Shown here: positions 56,201 through 64,000 of the stretch, in pieces
How positions within the stretch are numbered: the first letter of the stretch is position 1
Layout of the letters: each line of letters starts with the position of its first letter
From: Patiria pectinifera
Lineage: Eukaryota; Echinodermata; Asteroidea; Valvatida; Asterinidae
Length of the DNA: 64,000 nucleotides
Direction: 5' to 3'
NCBI GenBank assembly: GCA_029964075.1
Contig: CM057149.1
Location: 15,576,197 to 15,640,196 of the forward strand
Notes under the pieces: generated by a model
The model's input: the letters and a program-made list of their open reading frames with translations, nothing else
What the model was told of the DNA's origin: nothing
Databases searched by the model: none
Translations under genes and position numbers: made by a program

Positions 56201-59200
56201 ACTATACTCTGATCACCATGCAAACTGTTAGATTGAAGCACTAGACATATCAATATGCCAGCTCATGGGCGTTACATGAAAATTTCAATTGTAGACCATG
56301 CTCGTTTGAAAAAAAGTGTTAAATAGAATGCGCGGAAATGAAAACGAAAACAAGAATCTCATGCAAAAACCCTAAACCAAACCGACTGCTAAATTCGTCA
56401 CGGACACCACGAACTGACAGCCGGTGGTCAGCGTTGTAGAAATACAAATCGGAGAAAAACGCTTTTAAAGGTTTGATACCCAGTAAAATAATCCATCTAT
56501 CTTAGAGGTTTTAGTATCGCTTAACGTGAACATGCTTTAACTACTCGATTATAAACGTTATATTGTGAACATATGCTTAGTTAATTAGCCATTAAATGAT
56601 TAAGATGGGTGTCAGTTCGTGAAAACAAAAATTTACGTGTTTTGGGAGAGTGCGTGCACACACTGACGTTTTCACGAACTGACACTCCCTAACGCTATTG
56701 CAAGCGCGCACTCTCCAAAAACAAGTAAATTTTTGTGTTCACGAACTGACACCCTGTGCAGTTTCACTCCGTGGTAACAAAAAACACCAGAATTGACCGA
56801 TTTCTTGATATTCATTAGTAAAATTTGCTTATTTTAGATGATTTCAGCAATTTTAACTTCGTCATGTTAAAACTTTATAATACAAACTGCTCATATCGGC
56901 AAAAAAAGAAATTTTGAATTTTTATACACGTGATGCAGAGGGTGTCAGTTCGTGGTGTCGATGACGAATTGATTGATCGCTTAAACCAAATAACAAAACT
57001 TTAATTTAAGATGTGTTAAACATAAAAATGTCAGGTCTTAAAACGAGTTTGAACGCCTAAAATATAATACGGACAAAGGGAATGACAGCAGGGCGCTACT
57101 TTGCTTCAAATTGGCCACTATCAAGATGAATTCGAATGCTATTTCTGCAATATTGGCCGGGAAAACCTATATTATCATTTATACTAGAGAATGTTTTTTA
57201 TTTCACACTATGTTATGGTGGCAAATTCCGCGCCAAATAAATCTTGGCAATGTGATGATCGTTTTTGTTAACGTGATATGCTGAAAAAATGTTCATGAAT
57301 AGGTTTGATCCAAATAAAAGGTAAATATGCAAAGGTTTAGCTGGACAAAGTATATTTGAAAATGGACATTCGTCATACAAACCTACGTACATTTGCAATG
57401 TCCCTGTTTTACCGGACAAACTTGTCTGGGCATCTCGTGGGATCTGTCGGCGCGATTTACGGTTCGGGGCATCACAATCACGCCTTCTCATGGACTTTAA
57501 AGATGTGGACATTCGCTATACAAACCCTTTGTAATGTACAATGTCCAATATCCAAGTAAAATATGGACATTGGCCATACAAAGCCAAGGGCATACAATGT
57601 CCGTGTATCACCAGACAAACGGGGCATCACAATCACGGATAGGGGTTGGGGTAGTTTTGACACAGCCCAAACGTAACCCGCGTTAAATACCGCATTTTCC
57701 ACCTTGAAAAACTTTCCAAAATTACAAAAGTAGGTGGCATTCGGATTCAGAGAAGTCAACTTTTGGTCACAAAAGGCATTTTGAAATAATCCAATACTCC
57801 AGACGGTAATATTAGCACAGTTTATACAGAAATCCTAAACTACCCAACAGCGTTTATTTCCCTGCTTGTCATGCTTCGTGTACTATTTTGCTTTTCAGTA
57901 ATTTTGCCCTTAACATTTGTACAGGAATTTTTTTTGTTCCCGGCACTTTGGGTACTAAAGTCAATCCCATTGCCTTTATACTTGGCACACACCTGCAGAT
58001 ATGTGCCGTCATCATATGACGTCATCACGTGTCACGTGACGTCACATTCAAGGTACATATTTTGAAGGCCAGAAATGCAGTACGATTGGGTTGAGGTTGG
58101 TTGTACCTACAATCCCAGCCAAAATGGTTGGGACACTTCTTGAGTCTGCCACGGTCACCCACTCCCCCGCTCCTCCGGTCAATGTTGTTCCCAGCTGATG
58201 GAGCACACACCGCGCAATGAGAGACAATATTGAACGTGGCCGAGGGAGGGTGGGGGCCCAGCGAGATATGGCCGGGATTGTAGGTGCAGGCCAGTAAATC
58301 GGTCCGAAATTGCCTACGCCGGCCAAATCACGATTTACATGCCCCTATAATCATTCAGTATTTGAGCACATTGTGGGCCATGAACTTGAGGATTCGTACA
58401 AAATAAGGATGGGAGCCGTGCACTGGAACGTGAGCTTGTATTTCTGTACAATTTGGATGAAATTGGGGCCCTGAAAGCGCTCTCCTTTGCAATGGAGTGT
58501 AGGCACTGTTTTTCAAAATGGCGATGGGCTTCAGGACTGTATTTTAAGGAATGATTATATTCGGGTGGAAATTTCTACCAACATTCATCAAGTTAAAGAA
58601 AAACACCATGAAATAAGCTTTAAGTTTGATGTGTGTCTCGAACACCTTGGAGAGTAAATTGTAAGTACATTTCCAGACTTTCTGAGCCATTTATCATTGA
58701 GGTCTTTATTGCACCCATAGGGACACTGTTAAAAGCGGACCCTTATATGGACGCCCTCGGACAGTAGGTGGCGCTCTTCATCGCTGCCGACTGACATGAC
58801 TCGCTTTTTCCGATGATGTCACCGGCCCCTTCGCGCTCCCCCCTCCAAGCTCGCTTTTAAAATCTGTAGCCGGTTGCAATTTGCATGTGTGCAACCCCCC
58901 CCCCCCTCCCCCCGCTATGACACTGCCCTGAAGTGGGTATTATCGGCGCTAAGAATATCGTTAAACGGAAGAACAACAATATCAAGCAGCGGCATCCATT
59001 TTTAGAGATCTTCGAAATACTGCATCGTCACGCACACATTTTTTTTTTTTATAAAGTATGACATTTTTTAAAGATGGTGTATAGAGCCCACGTGCCTTTT
59101 AAAAAATTTGAATTTTCTTTTCCGAACGAAATTTGTTTGTTTGAGTTTGCAGGCCTTAACTCAGATTTGAAAGTTGGCTTTAACTGACGCGCTCCAGTTC

Positions 59201-62200
59201 TGAAATTTCGCACACTATTCAAAACGAATTAAGAGCGTCCCGCTCTTCATTCGAAAGTTGAAATTAAATAATTGATTGCTTGGTATGGGCCGATTTTTTT
59301 CGTGCCATGTTTCATTTGAAAGCTCATTGAAATTTTCGATTTGGGGAATTTAATTTCATTTGTAATTGTAAACAGCATAGTTATTTACGATCATAATTAA
59401 GACTTTTTTGACACGAGGTTTGGAAAGACCTCGCGTCAGCAGATACTCTCAAATTCTAGCACTGTACAAGAGTCGCCCAGGCCCCTATAAAGGAAGGGGG
59501 GGGGTCCCAGCTCTGTGAAACAATTGTTTTCATAAAATTTTTCTAAAAATTATGTGAACACCCCCCTCCCGCTCTGATACCCCCTAAAATCTATTTTTTT
59601 TTGCTGATGAACTCCCCCTGCCAAAATGTCTGGTTCCGCCCCTGCCGCCTGTTAGGTTCCATGCTTTTGGCGGGTCATTTATATTCATCATCGGCAGTTA
59701 GGGAATTGTCCAATTCAATTCTTAAGGTACATTGCGGTTTTCCACTTGACTTTGTTTTTTTCTATTTTATATTGCCAGTTTTAAGGGTGAGGGGCTTTGT
59801 TTTCTTGCGTTTTCCGATTTTGCGAATAACTATATACTTGGGGAATGTTCACAAGTAAAGAAACGTTATTATTTTGAAACGTAATAAACACATTACAATG
59901 TACATTTATATTTTTGCCTGGGACAATATTGCATACTGCGTTTCTTACTTCAATTAGAAATTGCGACATTAATAATGGCATAGTCATATTGATTGAACAA
60001 AGTGAGATTCGGCCAGGATTGTAGACCGGGATGCGTTATAGATTAAAATTGAAGTTACGCCACGATGACGTCATCATGTTTTATGTGACGTCACAATGTA
60101 TGTGCATTTTCTGCAGAACTATAAGTCTGATTTGTTTGTAACTTGGTGTGTACCCAAACCGAATCTGTTTTAAATGGACATTTACGTGACGTCATGTGAC
60201 GTCATCATATCTGATGTGACGTCACATTTAAAAGCTTTTTTCTAAGGCTTAGATCGATAGAACTATAAGTCCGATTTGGTTGTAACTTGGGATGTACAAG
60301 TCAGGGATGTGTTACAGATAAATCGTTAAGTGACTCATGATGACGTCATCCCCTGCAATGTGACGTCGCATTAAAGGTTCATTTTTCTATGCATATACCT
60401 GCAGAACTACTGTCCAATTTGGTTGTGGGAATGTACCTAAGCCACGGTGTGTTACAGATGAAATTGAAATGACATCATAATGACGTCATCACCTTTAAAA
60501 TGTCGTCACATTGGAGTTACATTTTTCTAACTGATATCTACGGAACTATTGGTCCTTATTATTTCTGCAAAATTCTACTGCACATGTACATCCCATTAGT
60601 CTATAAAATGACATGCCGAAACAGCCATGTTTTTTTTCCACAAACATAATCTAGTTTCTTTATTGTTCTCACTGATAATGCAGTGGTCAGTACGGTCTCA
60701 GCCCGAGTCTGTACCCTGATGATTGACCTAGACTCACGCGGTTGCGGCCAGCGCATGGGGAGATTTGTCCTGCCTCCGGGCGATCCTTGCACCTGTACAG
60801 GGGTAAGACTAGGCGGTCATTACCACCGCTACGCGCCTGAGATGCAAGGGCAGGATCCTCCGTTGTATATGGACATGCTACCGGAGGTGACTGCTGAGGT
60901 TATCGGCCGTTGGTTCAACTGCACCGCGAGCAAAGCGGAGGAGTCGACGCTCGGAGTCACTGACACAGGCCCAGAGTCGACTTCTAAAGTTGTCCCGGGG
61001 TCGACACCTGTCGCATCGGCTCCTACCGATACGACACCAGTTGTCAGCACCACCTCTGAGCCGTCGATGCCGCGAGCAGATTGTCAAGAGATCTTGGATG
61101 CTGGTCAGACAACCAGCGGTGTGTATACCATCCAGCACGCAGGCCAGAATATGCAGGTCTACTGCCGCATGGAGTCGGGGAAAGGATACATAGTGAGTAC
61201 AGTTCCTTATTTTCTCTAAACCATGCTGTATTTATAACATGGCTCGGTGGTGCATTGCCAATTTAACTCGCACAGGTATATGAAGTGACAAAAAAGTTGT
61301 TGAATTAAATCTTCTGTCAACTTCCAGTATCTAGCACGGTGTTGAAGAAAAGCAATGCAACTACTGTAACATAATTGAACGTCCGTGCAAACGTGTATAC
61401 TGTTAATTAGCCAAAAATATGATTTTTATCTGGTTTTCACAAAATTAGAATAACAAAATGACAGTTTTTGCGCTGAAAGGCACAAATACCGGCTGTTGAT
61501 ATAACACGCTTAATAATACCAAAAACGTCGGTGAAGGGCAAAAACCTAATTTGATTTATATCACCCCGACGGAAAACTTCCATTTCCTAATAGTTTATGC
61601 GGTACCCGCTGCTATGTACATCAGATTCGAACCGGCCAACCGATCCCTTGAGCTCGGTGGTCGAGTGGTAAGACATCTGCACTAGAAAGCAGGAGGTCGT
61701 GGGTTCGAGTCCCACCCGAGTGATTTTTCCAAATTTCTCTCGGGAGATAACACACTGAGTATACAGTGTTTAAAAATGTCGGTGAAGGGCAAAAACCTAA
61801 TTTGACTTAATACCATTTCTGCTAATAAATGACCTTATCCCGGGGAATATTATTACCGTTGATAATATCGTTTTTGTCAGGTGTTCCAGAGACGCCTGGA
61901 CGGCTCGGTGAGCTTCGACCGAACCTGGCAGGAGTACGCCGAGGGATTCGGGAATCTGACCGGAGAGTTTTGGCTGGGCAACCAGAAGCTGCGTAGTCTG
62001 ACTGGTAACGGGAGTTGGGAGCTGGTCATTACTCTGAGGGCGTTCGATGGGGACGAGGCCCGTGTTCGTTATGGGAACTTCAAAATACACCCACGTGATA
62101 AATATTACAAGCTTCATGTCAATGAATTCAACGAGGAGAGCGGAGATGCAGGTACATAAACGCTGCACTTTCAGTTTCATTAACCCTAAAGGGGCCGGGG

Positions 62201-63453
62201 GGGGCGGAATCCCCCTCAACATTTTCTTCGCGACACGAGCTGTTGTGACTTTTTAGCCTCGAGCTTTGCGCATCTTTTGATACCAAAAACATAAAAATTG
62301 GACCACGGCTTGCCGCGTAGCGAAACATTTTCAGGGCGCTACGCGCCGTGAAAACTGAATTTTTGCATATACGTCGCAGAATTGCCATTCGTACATATGA
62401 ATAATTAATTAGCCATAATTCCAAAACCCTTTGACCTATAGTCATGAAAATTCTTGGGTATGTTTAGGAAGAGTTGCTCTATTTTTTTTTAGAGGCTATC
62501 ACGGAAAATGTTGAGGGGGGGGGGCGGATATTCCACCCCCGGCCCCTTTAGAGTTTACTCGTGTGCTCAATTAATACAACATCCAAAATCAGTAGCGTAA
62601 CAATTATTCAGGGAGGTTTATGGGAAACTCGTTACAATTTCCCGCCCATGGAAACTCATGAAGCAGGTTGGAAGCACCGTTGAAATGTTGAATAGAGTTT
62701 TCGATGTCCATGTAGCATTTCATCAGTAATTTCGTCGTGATTCAATGCAGATACCATGTCTAACAAAATATAACATGAAGAGAGGAGCCCAAGTCTCAAA
62801 AACGAAATTAAAGAAAGGAAACCGCTCAAATGCTGTTGTCATAAGTAGTCCCTTAGTGAAAATGTCCATTCAGCATTCGTCATGCAGCATTCAATTCAAT
62901 TCAACTCCATTTATTTATTCATTATGCCAGCATGACATTCTACTTCTCAGTTTACACAAACAAATTTAAACACCAACGATAATATAAACAAATATATAAA
63001 CATACAGTGGTATACGTGTTAAACAATTGAATGGAAAGGCACTAAATTAAATAATAAAAGTGTTTCTCCAAATAAAGTAAAACCGTAAAAACACACACAT
63101 GGACCACATTGAACGGGCTGTGCATTCTAATGCACACAGGTGATTCACTAATCTCTCAATGGTTCTTCCTCACTGTGCGTGCAGGTGATTCACTAAGAGT
63201 TCACGATCGCCAAGACTTCTCAACCCGAGATGCTGACAACGACTCCTCCGAGGACAATTGCGCTCAGATATTCCACGGAGGCTGGTGGTACAAGAAGTGC
63301 CATGACAACAAATTCAAGAGCAACCTGAACGGCTTGTACTACAACAACGCAACAGTCGATGATTACATGGGGATACAGTGGGTCACCTGGAAGGGTAGAC
63401 AGGTCTCTCTTAAAGGGTGCGAAATGATGACACGACGCATGCGCAGACCGTAA
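50238..63453 (+). CDS. FREP-2: secreted fibrinogen-related protein, paralogue of FREP-1 (whole gene)
   Basis: Coding join 50260-50314, 60684-61192, 61881-62151, 63185-63453; 1104 nt, 367 residues, all introns GT-AG and in phase. Order: signal peptide (1 to about 25, cleavage likely after STVSA), unrecognised Cys domain with RVC, RGC, DPCTC and FNC (about 26-100), Ser/Thr/Pro linker (about 101-149), FReD (150-367). FReD marks: ADCQEILDAG, VYCRM, FQRRLDGSVSFDRTW, GEFWLGNQKL, RDADND calcium loop, NCAQIFHGGWWYKKC, NLNGLYYNN. Compared with FREP-1 it lacks the intron between the Cys domain and the linker, has a 10.4 kb first intron loaded with transposons, and has a possible alternative acceptor for the last exon. 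It is likely a secreted recognition or lectin-like protein; the ligand is unknown. Confidence 0.88.
50260..50314 (+). CDS. FREP-2 coding exon 1 (signal peptide)
   Basis: The exon begins at 50238 after TTTTCTTTTCAG; ATG at 50260; reading MPPGWNPSTFIALAVVVV; donor GTATGT at 50315 leaves phase 1, matching FREP-1 exon 1. Joined to exon 2 it continues VVSTVSARVC, so cleavage probably leaves a mature end RVC, as in FREP-1. Confidence 0.8.
50472..51066. mobile_element. TATAGG element, type A, interrupted by a truncated type B
   Basis: The left type A end (50472, TATAGGTTTTCCGGCTATTTTAA) runs to about 50520. There a type B element begins (TATAGTTTTTCCCGGCC, 50523) and breaks off near 50800 in a T-run. 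The A interior then resumes ('tttttcgtctaattgattt') and ends TTTTAAAATAGCCGGGAAAACC. Confidence 0.7.
51067..51211. mobile_element. TATAGG element, type A, extra right-end segment
   Basis: Directly after the previous element, 'gtgactaaagagggtgaccaaac' leads again to GTTTTAAAATAGCCGGGAAAACCTATA at 51211. It repeats the last ~145 bp of type A, so the right end has been tandemly duplicated. Confidence 0.7.
51376..51850. mobile_element. TATAGG element, type A, near full-length
   Basis: TAAAGGTTTTCCCGGCTATTTTAAAACA to TGTTTTAAAATAGCCAGGAATACCTGTA; the same interior order as 49233-49699. Immediately followed by a type C element. Confidence 0.82.
51852..53526. mobile_element. TATAGG element, type C, copy 1
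   Basis: It starts TATAGGTTTTCCCGGCCAC and ends GGAAATTCGCCGGGAAAACCTATA; 1675 bp. Left interior 'agttttcattcaatttaacgcc'; middle a segment also dispersed at 5019-5860; right interior rich in 'aatgaaatcgat', 'gaatgaacccgaaatgaaaa'. The inverted repeats are shorter (about 17 bp) than in type A. No long open frame. Confidence 0.82.
53527..55508. mobile_element. TATAGG element, type C, copy 2 (abuts copy 1)
   Basis: It begins TATAGGTTTTCCTGGCC exactly where copy 1 ends, giving CCTATATATAGG at the join. Same interior order as copy 1, but interrupted by an H2 MITE (54680-55053). Ends TTCGCCGGAAAAACCTATA. About 1605 bp without the MITE. Confidence 0.82.
54680..55053. mobile_element. MITE family H2, copy c, nested in type C copy 2
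   Basis: GGCC, A-tract, GTCTCCAGTTTCTGGTATGC on the left and CATACCAGAAACCGGAGAC, T-tract, GGCC on the right; TSD TTA (54677-54679, 55054-55056). The neighbouring type C copy 1 holds the empty site CTTAGTCC at 53002-53009. Orientation is opposite to 22458. Confidence 0.95.
55794..57171. mobile_element. TATAGG element, type D
   Basis: TATAGGTTTTCCCGGCCAAG to TATTGGCCGGGAAAACCTATA; 1378 bp. The interior differs from A-C (GCAGATTTGGCGGCCAAATT, a GTGTCAGTTCGTG inverted cluster at 56396-56972). No convincing open frame. Single copy in the window. Confidence 0.78.
56396..56972. repeat. Inverted cluster of GTGTCAGTTCGTG motifs inside type D
   Basis: Five copies of TGTCAGTTCGTG in alternating orientation (about 56405 minus, 56608 plus, 56673 minus, 56738 minus, 56941 plus). 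The outermost pair is extended to AATTCGTC...GACACCACGAACTGACA, an inverted repeat of roughly 30 bp. It could be a nested element or protein-binding array. Confidence 0.65.
57172..60045. other. FREP-2 intron 1, right part; little recognised
   Basis: Direct repetitions of 'atggacattcg/ggccatacaaa' words at 57360-57600 form an old tandem repeat. One diverged unit of the TGACGTCA repeat lies at 57950-58070 (TGACGTCA at 58017-58024 and 58037-58044). C and G runs near 58890 and 59495. No exon. Confidence 0.5.
60046..60560 (+). repeat. Tandem repeat (~135 bp unit) carrying TGACGTCA palindromes
   Basis: About four diverged units share 'cagaactataagtc/ccgatttggttgtaacttgg', 'gtgttacagat', 'gatgacgtcatc' and 'atgtgacgtcacatt'. 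Exact TGACGTCA occurs at 60066, 60086, 60187, 60197, 60217, 60341 and 60481. TGACGTCA is the consensus CRE bound by CREB/ATF bZIP proteins. The array ends about 120 bp before FREP-2 exon 2. Function as an enhancer is inference. Confidence 0.75.
60684..61192 (+). CDS. FREP-2 coding exon 2 (Cys domain, linker and FReD start fused)
   Basis: Acceptor AATGCAG ends at 60683; donor GTGAGT at 61193; phase 1 in, 0 out. In one exon it covers what FREP-1 splits in two: VSARVCTLMIDLD, GRFVLPPGDPCTCTGVRLGG, DPPLYMDMLPEV, FNCTAS (N-glycosylation sequon), then a Ser/Thr/Pro linker and ADCQEILDAGQTTSGVYTI, VYCRMESGKGYI. GC-rich compared with the intron. Confidence 0.92.
61526..61775 (+). mobile_element. tRNA-like SINE (S3), copy 2, in FREP-2 intron 2
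   Basis: GTCGGTGAAGGGCAAAAACC, TATCACCCCGACGG, GCGGTACCCGCTGC, tRNA-like core at 61651-61722, then CACTGAGTATACAGTGTTTA. Immediately afterwards the first 30 bases of the element begin again (61778 on), so this is a partial tandem multimer. Confidence 0.7.
61651..61722 (+). tRNA. tRNA-like core of the S3 SINE (probably not a functional tRNA)
   Basis: AGCTCGG / CCGAGTG can form an acceptor stem with weak outer pairs. D-arm GTC-GAC with an A box (TGGTCGAGTGGTAAGAC), T-arm GTGGGTTCGAGTCCCAC with a perfect B box. The anticodon arm TCTGC...GCAGG encloses eight bases instead of seven, and the unit sits inside a repeated element, so it is read as a tRNA-derived SINE head. Confidence 0.4.
61881..62151 (+). 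CDS. FREP-2 coding exon 3 (FReD middle)
   Basis: Acceptor TTTTTGTCAG ends at 61880; donor GTACAT at 62152; phase 0 in, 1 out, as FREP-1 exon 4. VFQRRLDGSVSFDRTWQEY, EGFGNLTGEFWLGNQKL, WELVITLRAFDGDEARVRYG, YYKLHVNEFNEESGDA. NLT sequon conserved. The first 120 bp are nearly identical in nucleotides to FREP-1, while the 3' third has diverged more. Confidence 0.93.
62152..63184. other. FREP-2 intron 3
   Basis: A patch of G and C runs at about 62190-62550, with 'ggggccggggggggcggaat' on the left and 'ggggggggggcggatattcc' and 'ccggccccttta' on the right, forms a rough inverted pair around 'gcgctacgcgccg' and may be a worn TIR element. 62893-63010 is A/T-rich and resembles a retroelement 3' tail. 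An extra acceptor copy lies at 63139. Confidence 0.5.
63185..63453 (+). CDS. FREP-2 coding exon 4 (FReD C-terminal part and stop)
   Basis: Acceptor GCGTGCAG ends at 63184; TAA at 63451-63453. GDSLRVHDRQDFSTRDADND, DNCAQIFHGGWWYKKC, SNLNGLYYNNATVDDYMG, SLKGCEMMTRRMRRP. Calcium loop and both Cys are present; the extra SLK-x-C Cys matches FREP-1. NAT is a sequon. The C-terminus is basic and shorter than in FREP-1. Confidence 0.92.
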
Positions 63454-64000
63454 CCGGTGATCGAAAAAAGTCTTAAAAAATGAAACTAAGCGGATAGAGG
63501 GGTCTACGGGCCTCACCTCAGAGTTTTTCGATAGAGAAAATAAAATTTAAAGTTTTCTTGGCAAACAAAATGACAGAGTGAAAGATAAAGGTGGTATTTA
63601 AAAAAATGCAGTAGTGCAACATTAAGAAATATTACTAGTATATCAGCAAAGGGAAAGCTCATTTTTTCTCACTTTTTCAAAAACACATTAATTAACAAAG
63701 ATACTGTCATGATATTTTTGTTAAACGCTGTATAAAAGATTGCGTTTTTAACTCACTTTTTTTGGGGGGGGGAGTACTTTTTTTGGGTAGTACAATAGAT
63801 AACAATAACCACTTAAATTACAATATTAATCGAAAAACAAATCAGCAACTTAAGTTCCAGTATAAGTTTTCCACAAAGTTCAAAATATTTGCAGGCTGAC
63901 ACTTATTTAGTTTTCACAGGGTAAAGTGGTTCCAGATAGTTTATATAAACGATAATAATGTAGGGATCGGGTACCAGTCTTCTTGAAAAAAAAGAGGCAA
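63454..64000 (+). other. FREP-2 3' flank with candidate poly(A) signal
   Basis: AATAAA at 63539-63544, 86 bases after the stop, is the first canonical hexamer. Beyond it is AT-rich DNA with nothing recognised. Confidence 0.5.

Noticed and set aside
58048-58326. Minus-strand frame rich in Pro/Ala/Trp
   Set aside because: No recognisable domain; lies in FREP-2 intron 1 and shows no splice support.

Overview
This is a eukaryotic (animal) genomic window, not a bacterial one. Coding information sits in short GC-rich exons with consensus splice sites, separated by long AT-rich introns and intergenic DNA full of short non-autonomous transposons, tRNA-derived SINEs, minisatellites and degraded LINE pieces. 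The gene content (a CCDC146 orthologue and secreted fibrinogen-domain lectin-like genes) and the style of the repeats suggest an invertebrate deuterostome (echinoderm, hemichordate or cephalochordate). The species cannot be fixed from the sequence alone.

Only three genes can be supported, all on the + strand. (1) 544-3503: the last two coding exons of CCDC146, a coiled-coil centriole/axoneme protein, ending in its conserved C-terminus; the intron between them holds two MITEs and a 5'-truncated LINE. (2) 29796-35117: FREP-1, a complete five-coding-exon gene of 359 residues, made of a signal peptide, an unrecognised Cys-containing domain, a Ser/Thr/Pro linker and a C-terminal fibrinogen-related domain (FReD). 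(3) 50238-63453: FREP-2, a tandem paralogue of 367 residues with four coding exons. Its N-terminal domain, linker and start of the FReD lie in one exon, whereas FREP-1 has an intron there. All exon joins keep frame and phase.

Layout of the rest. 3.5-14.3 kb is intergenic with several TIR elements that have clean target-site duplications (TSDs), an RT relic and three simple or minisatellite arrays. 14.62-27.15 kb is a head-to-tail tandem duplication of a roughly 6 kb transposon-rich block; comparing its two units gives exact empty and filled sites for three insertions. 27.4-29.5 kb has two large foldback elements. 35.1-39.9 kb has a hAT-like, a piggyBac-like and a Harbinger-like MITE. 39.9-57.2 kb, upstream of and inside intron 1 of FREP-2, is dominated by a set of nested, abutting elements that all end in TATAGGTTTTCCCGGC and its reverse complement but have different interiors. 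This is the best candidate for an undescribed transposon group here. 60.0-60.5 kb holds a ~135 bp tandem repeat that presents TGACGTCA palindromes just upstream of FREP-2 exon 2.

The two FREPs look like a local, recently expanded family of secreted recognition proteins. Both share an extra cysteine near the C-terminus, and FREP-2 has a possible alternative in-frame splice acceptor. No operon, CRISPR, rRNA or confirmed functional tRNA gene is seen.
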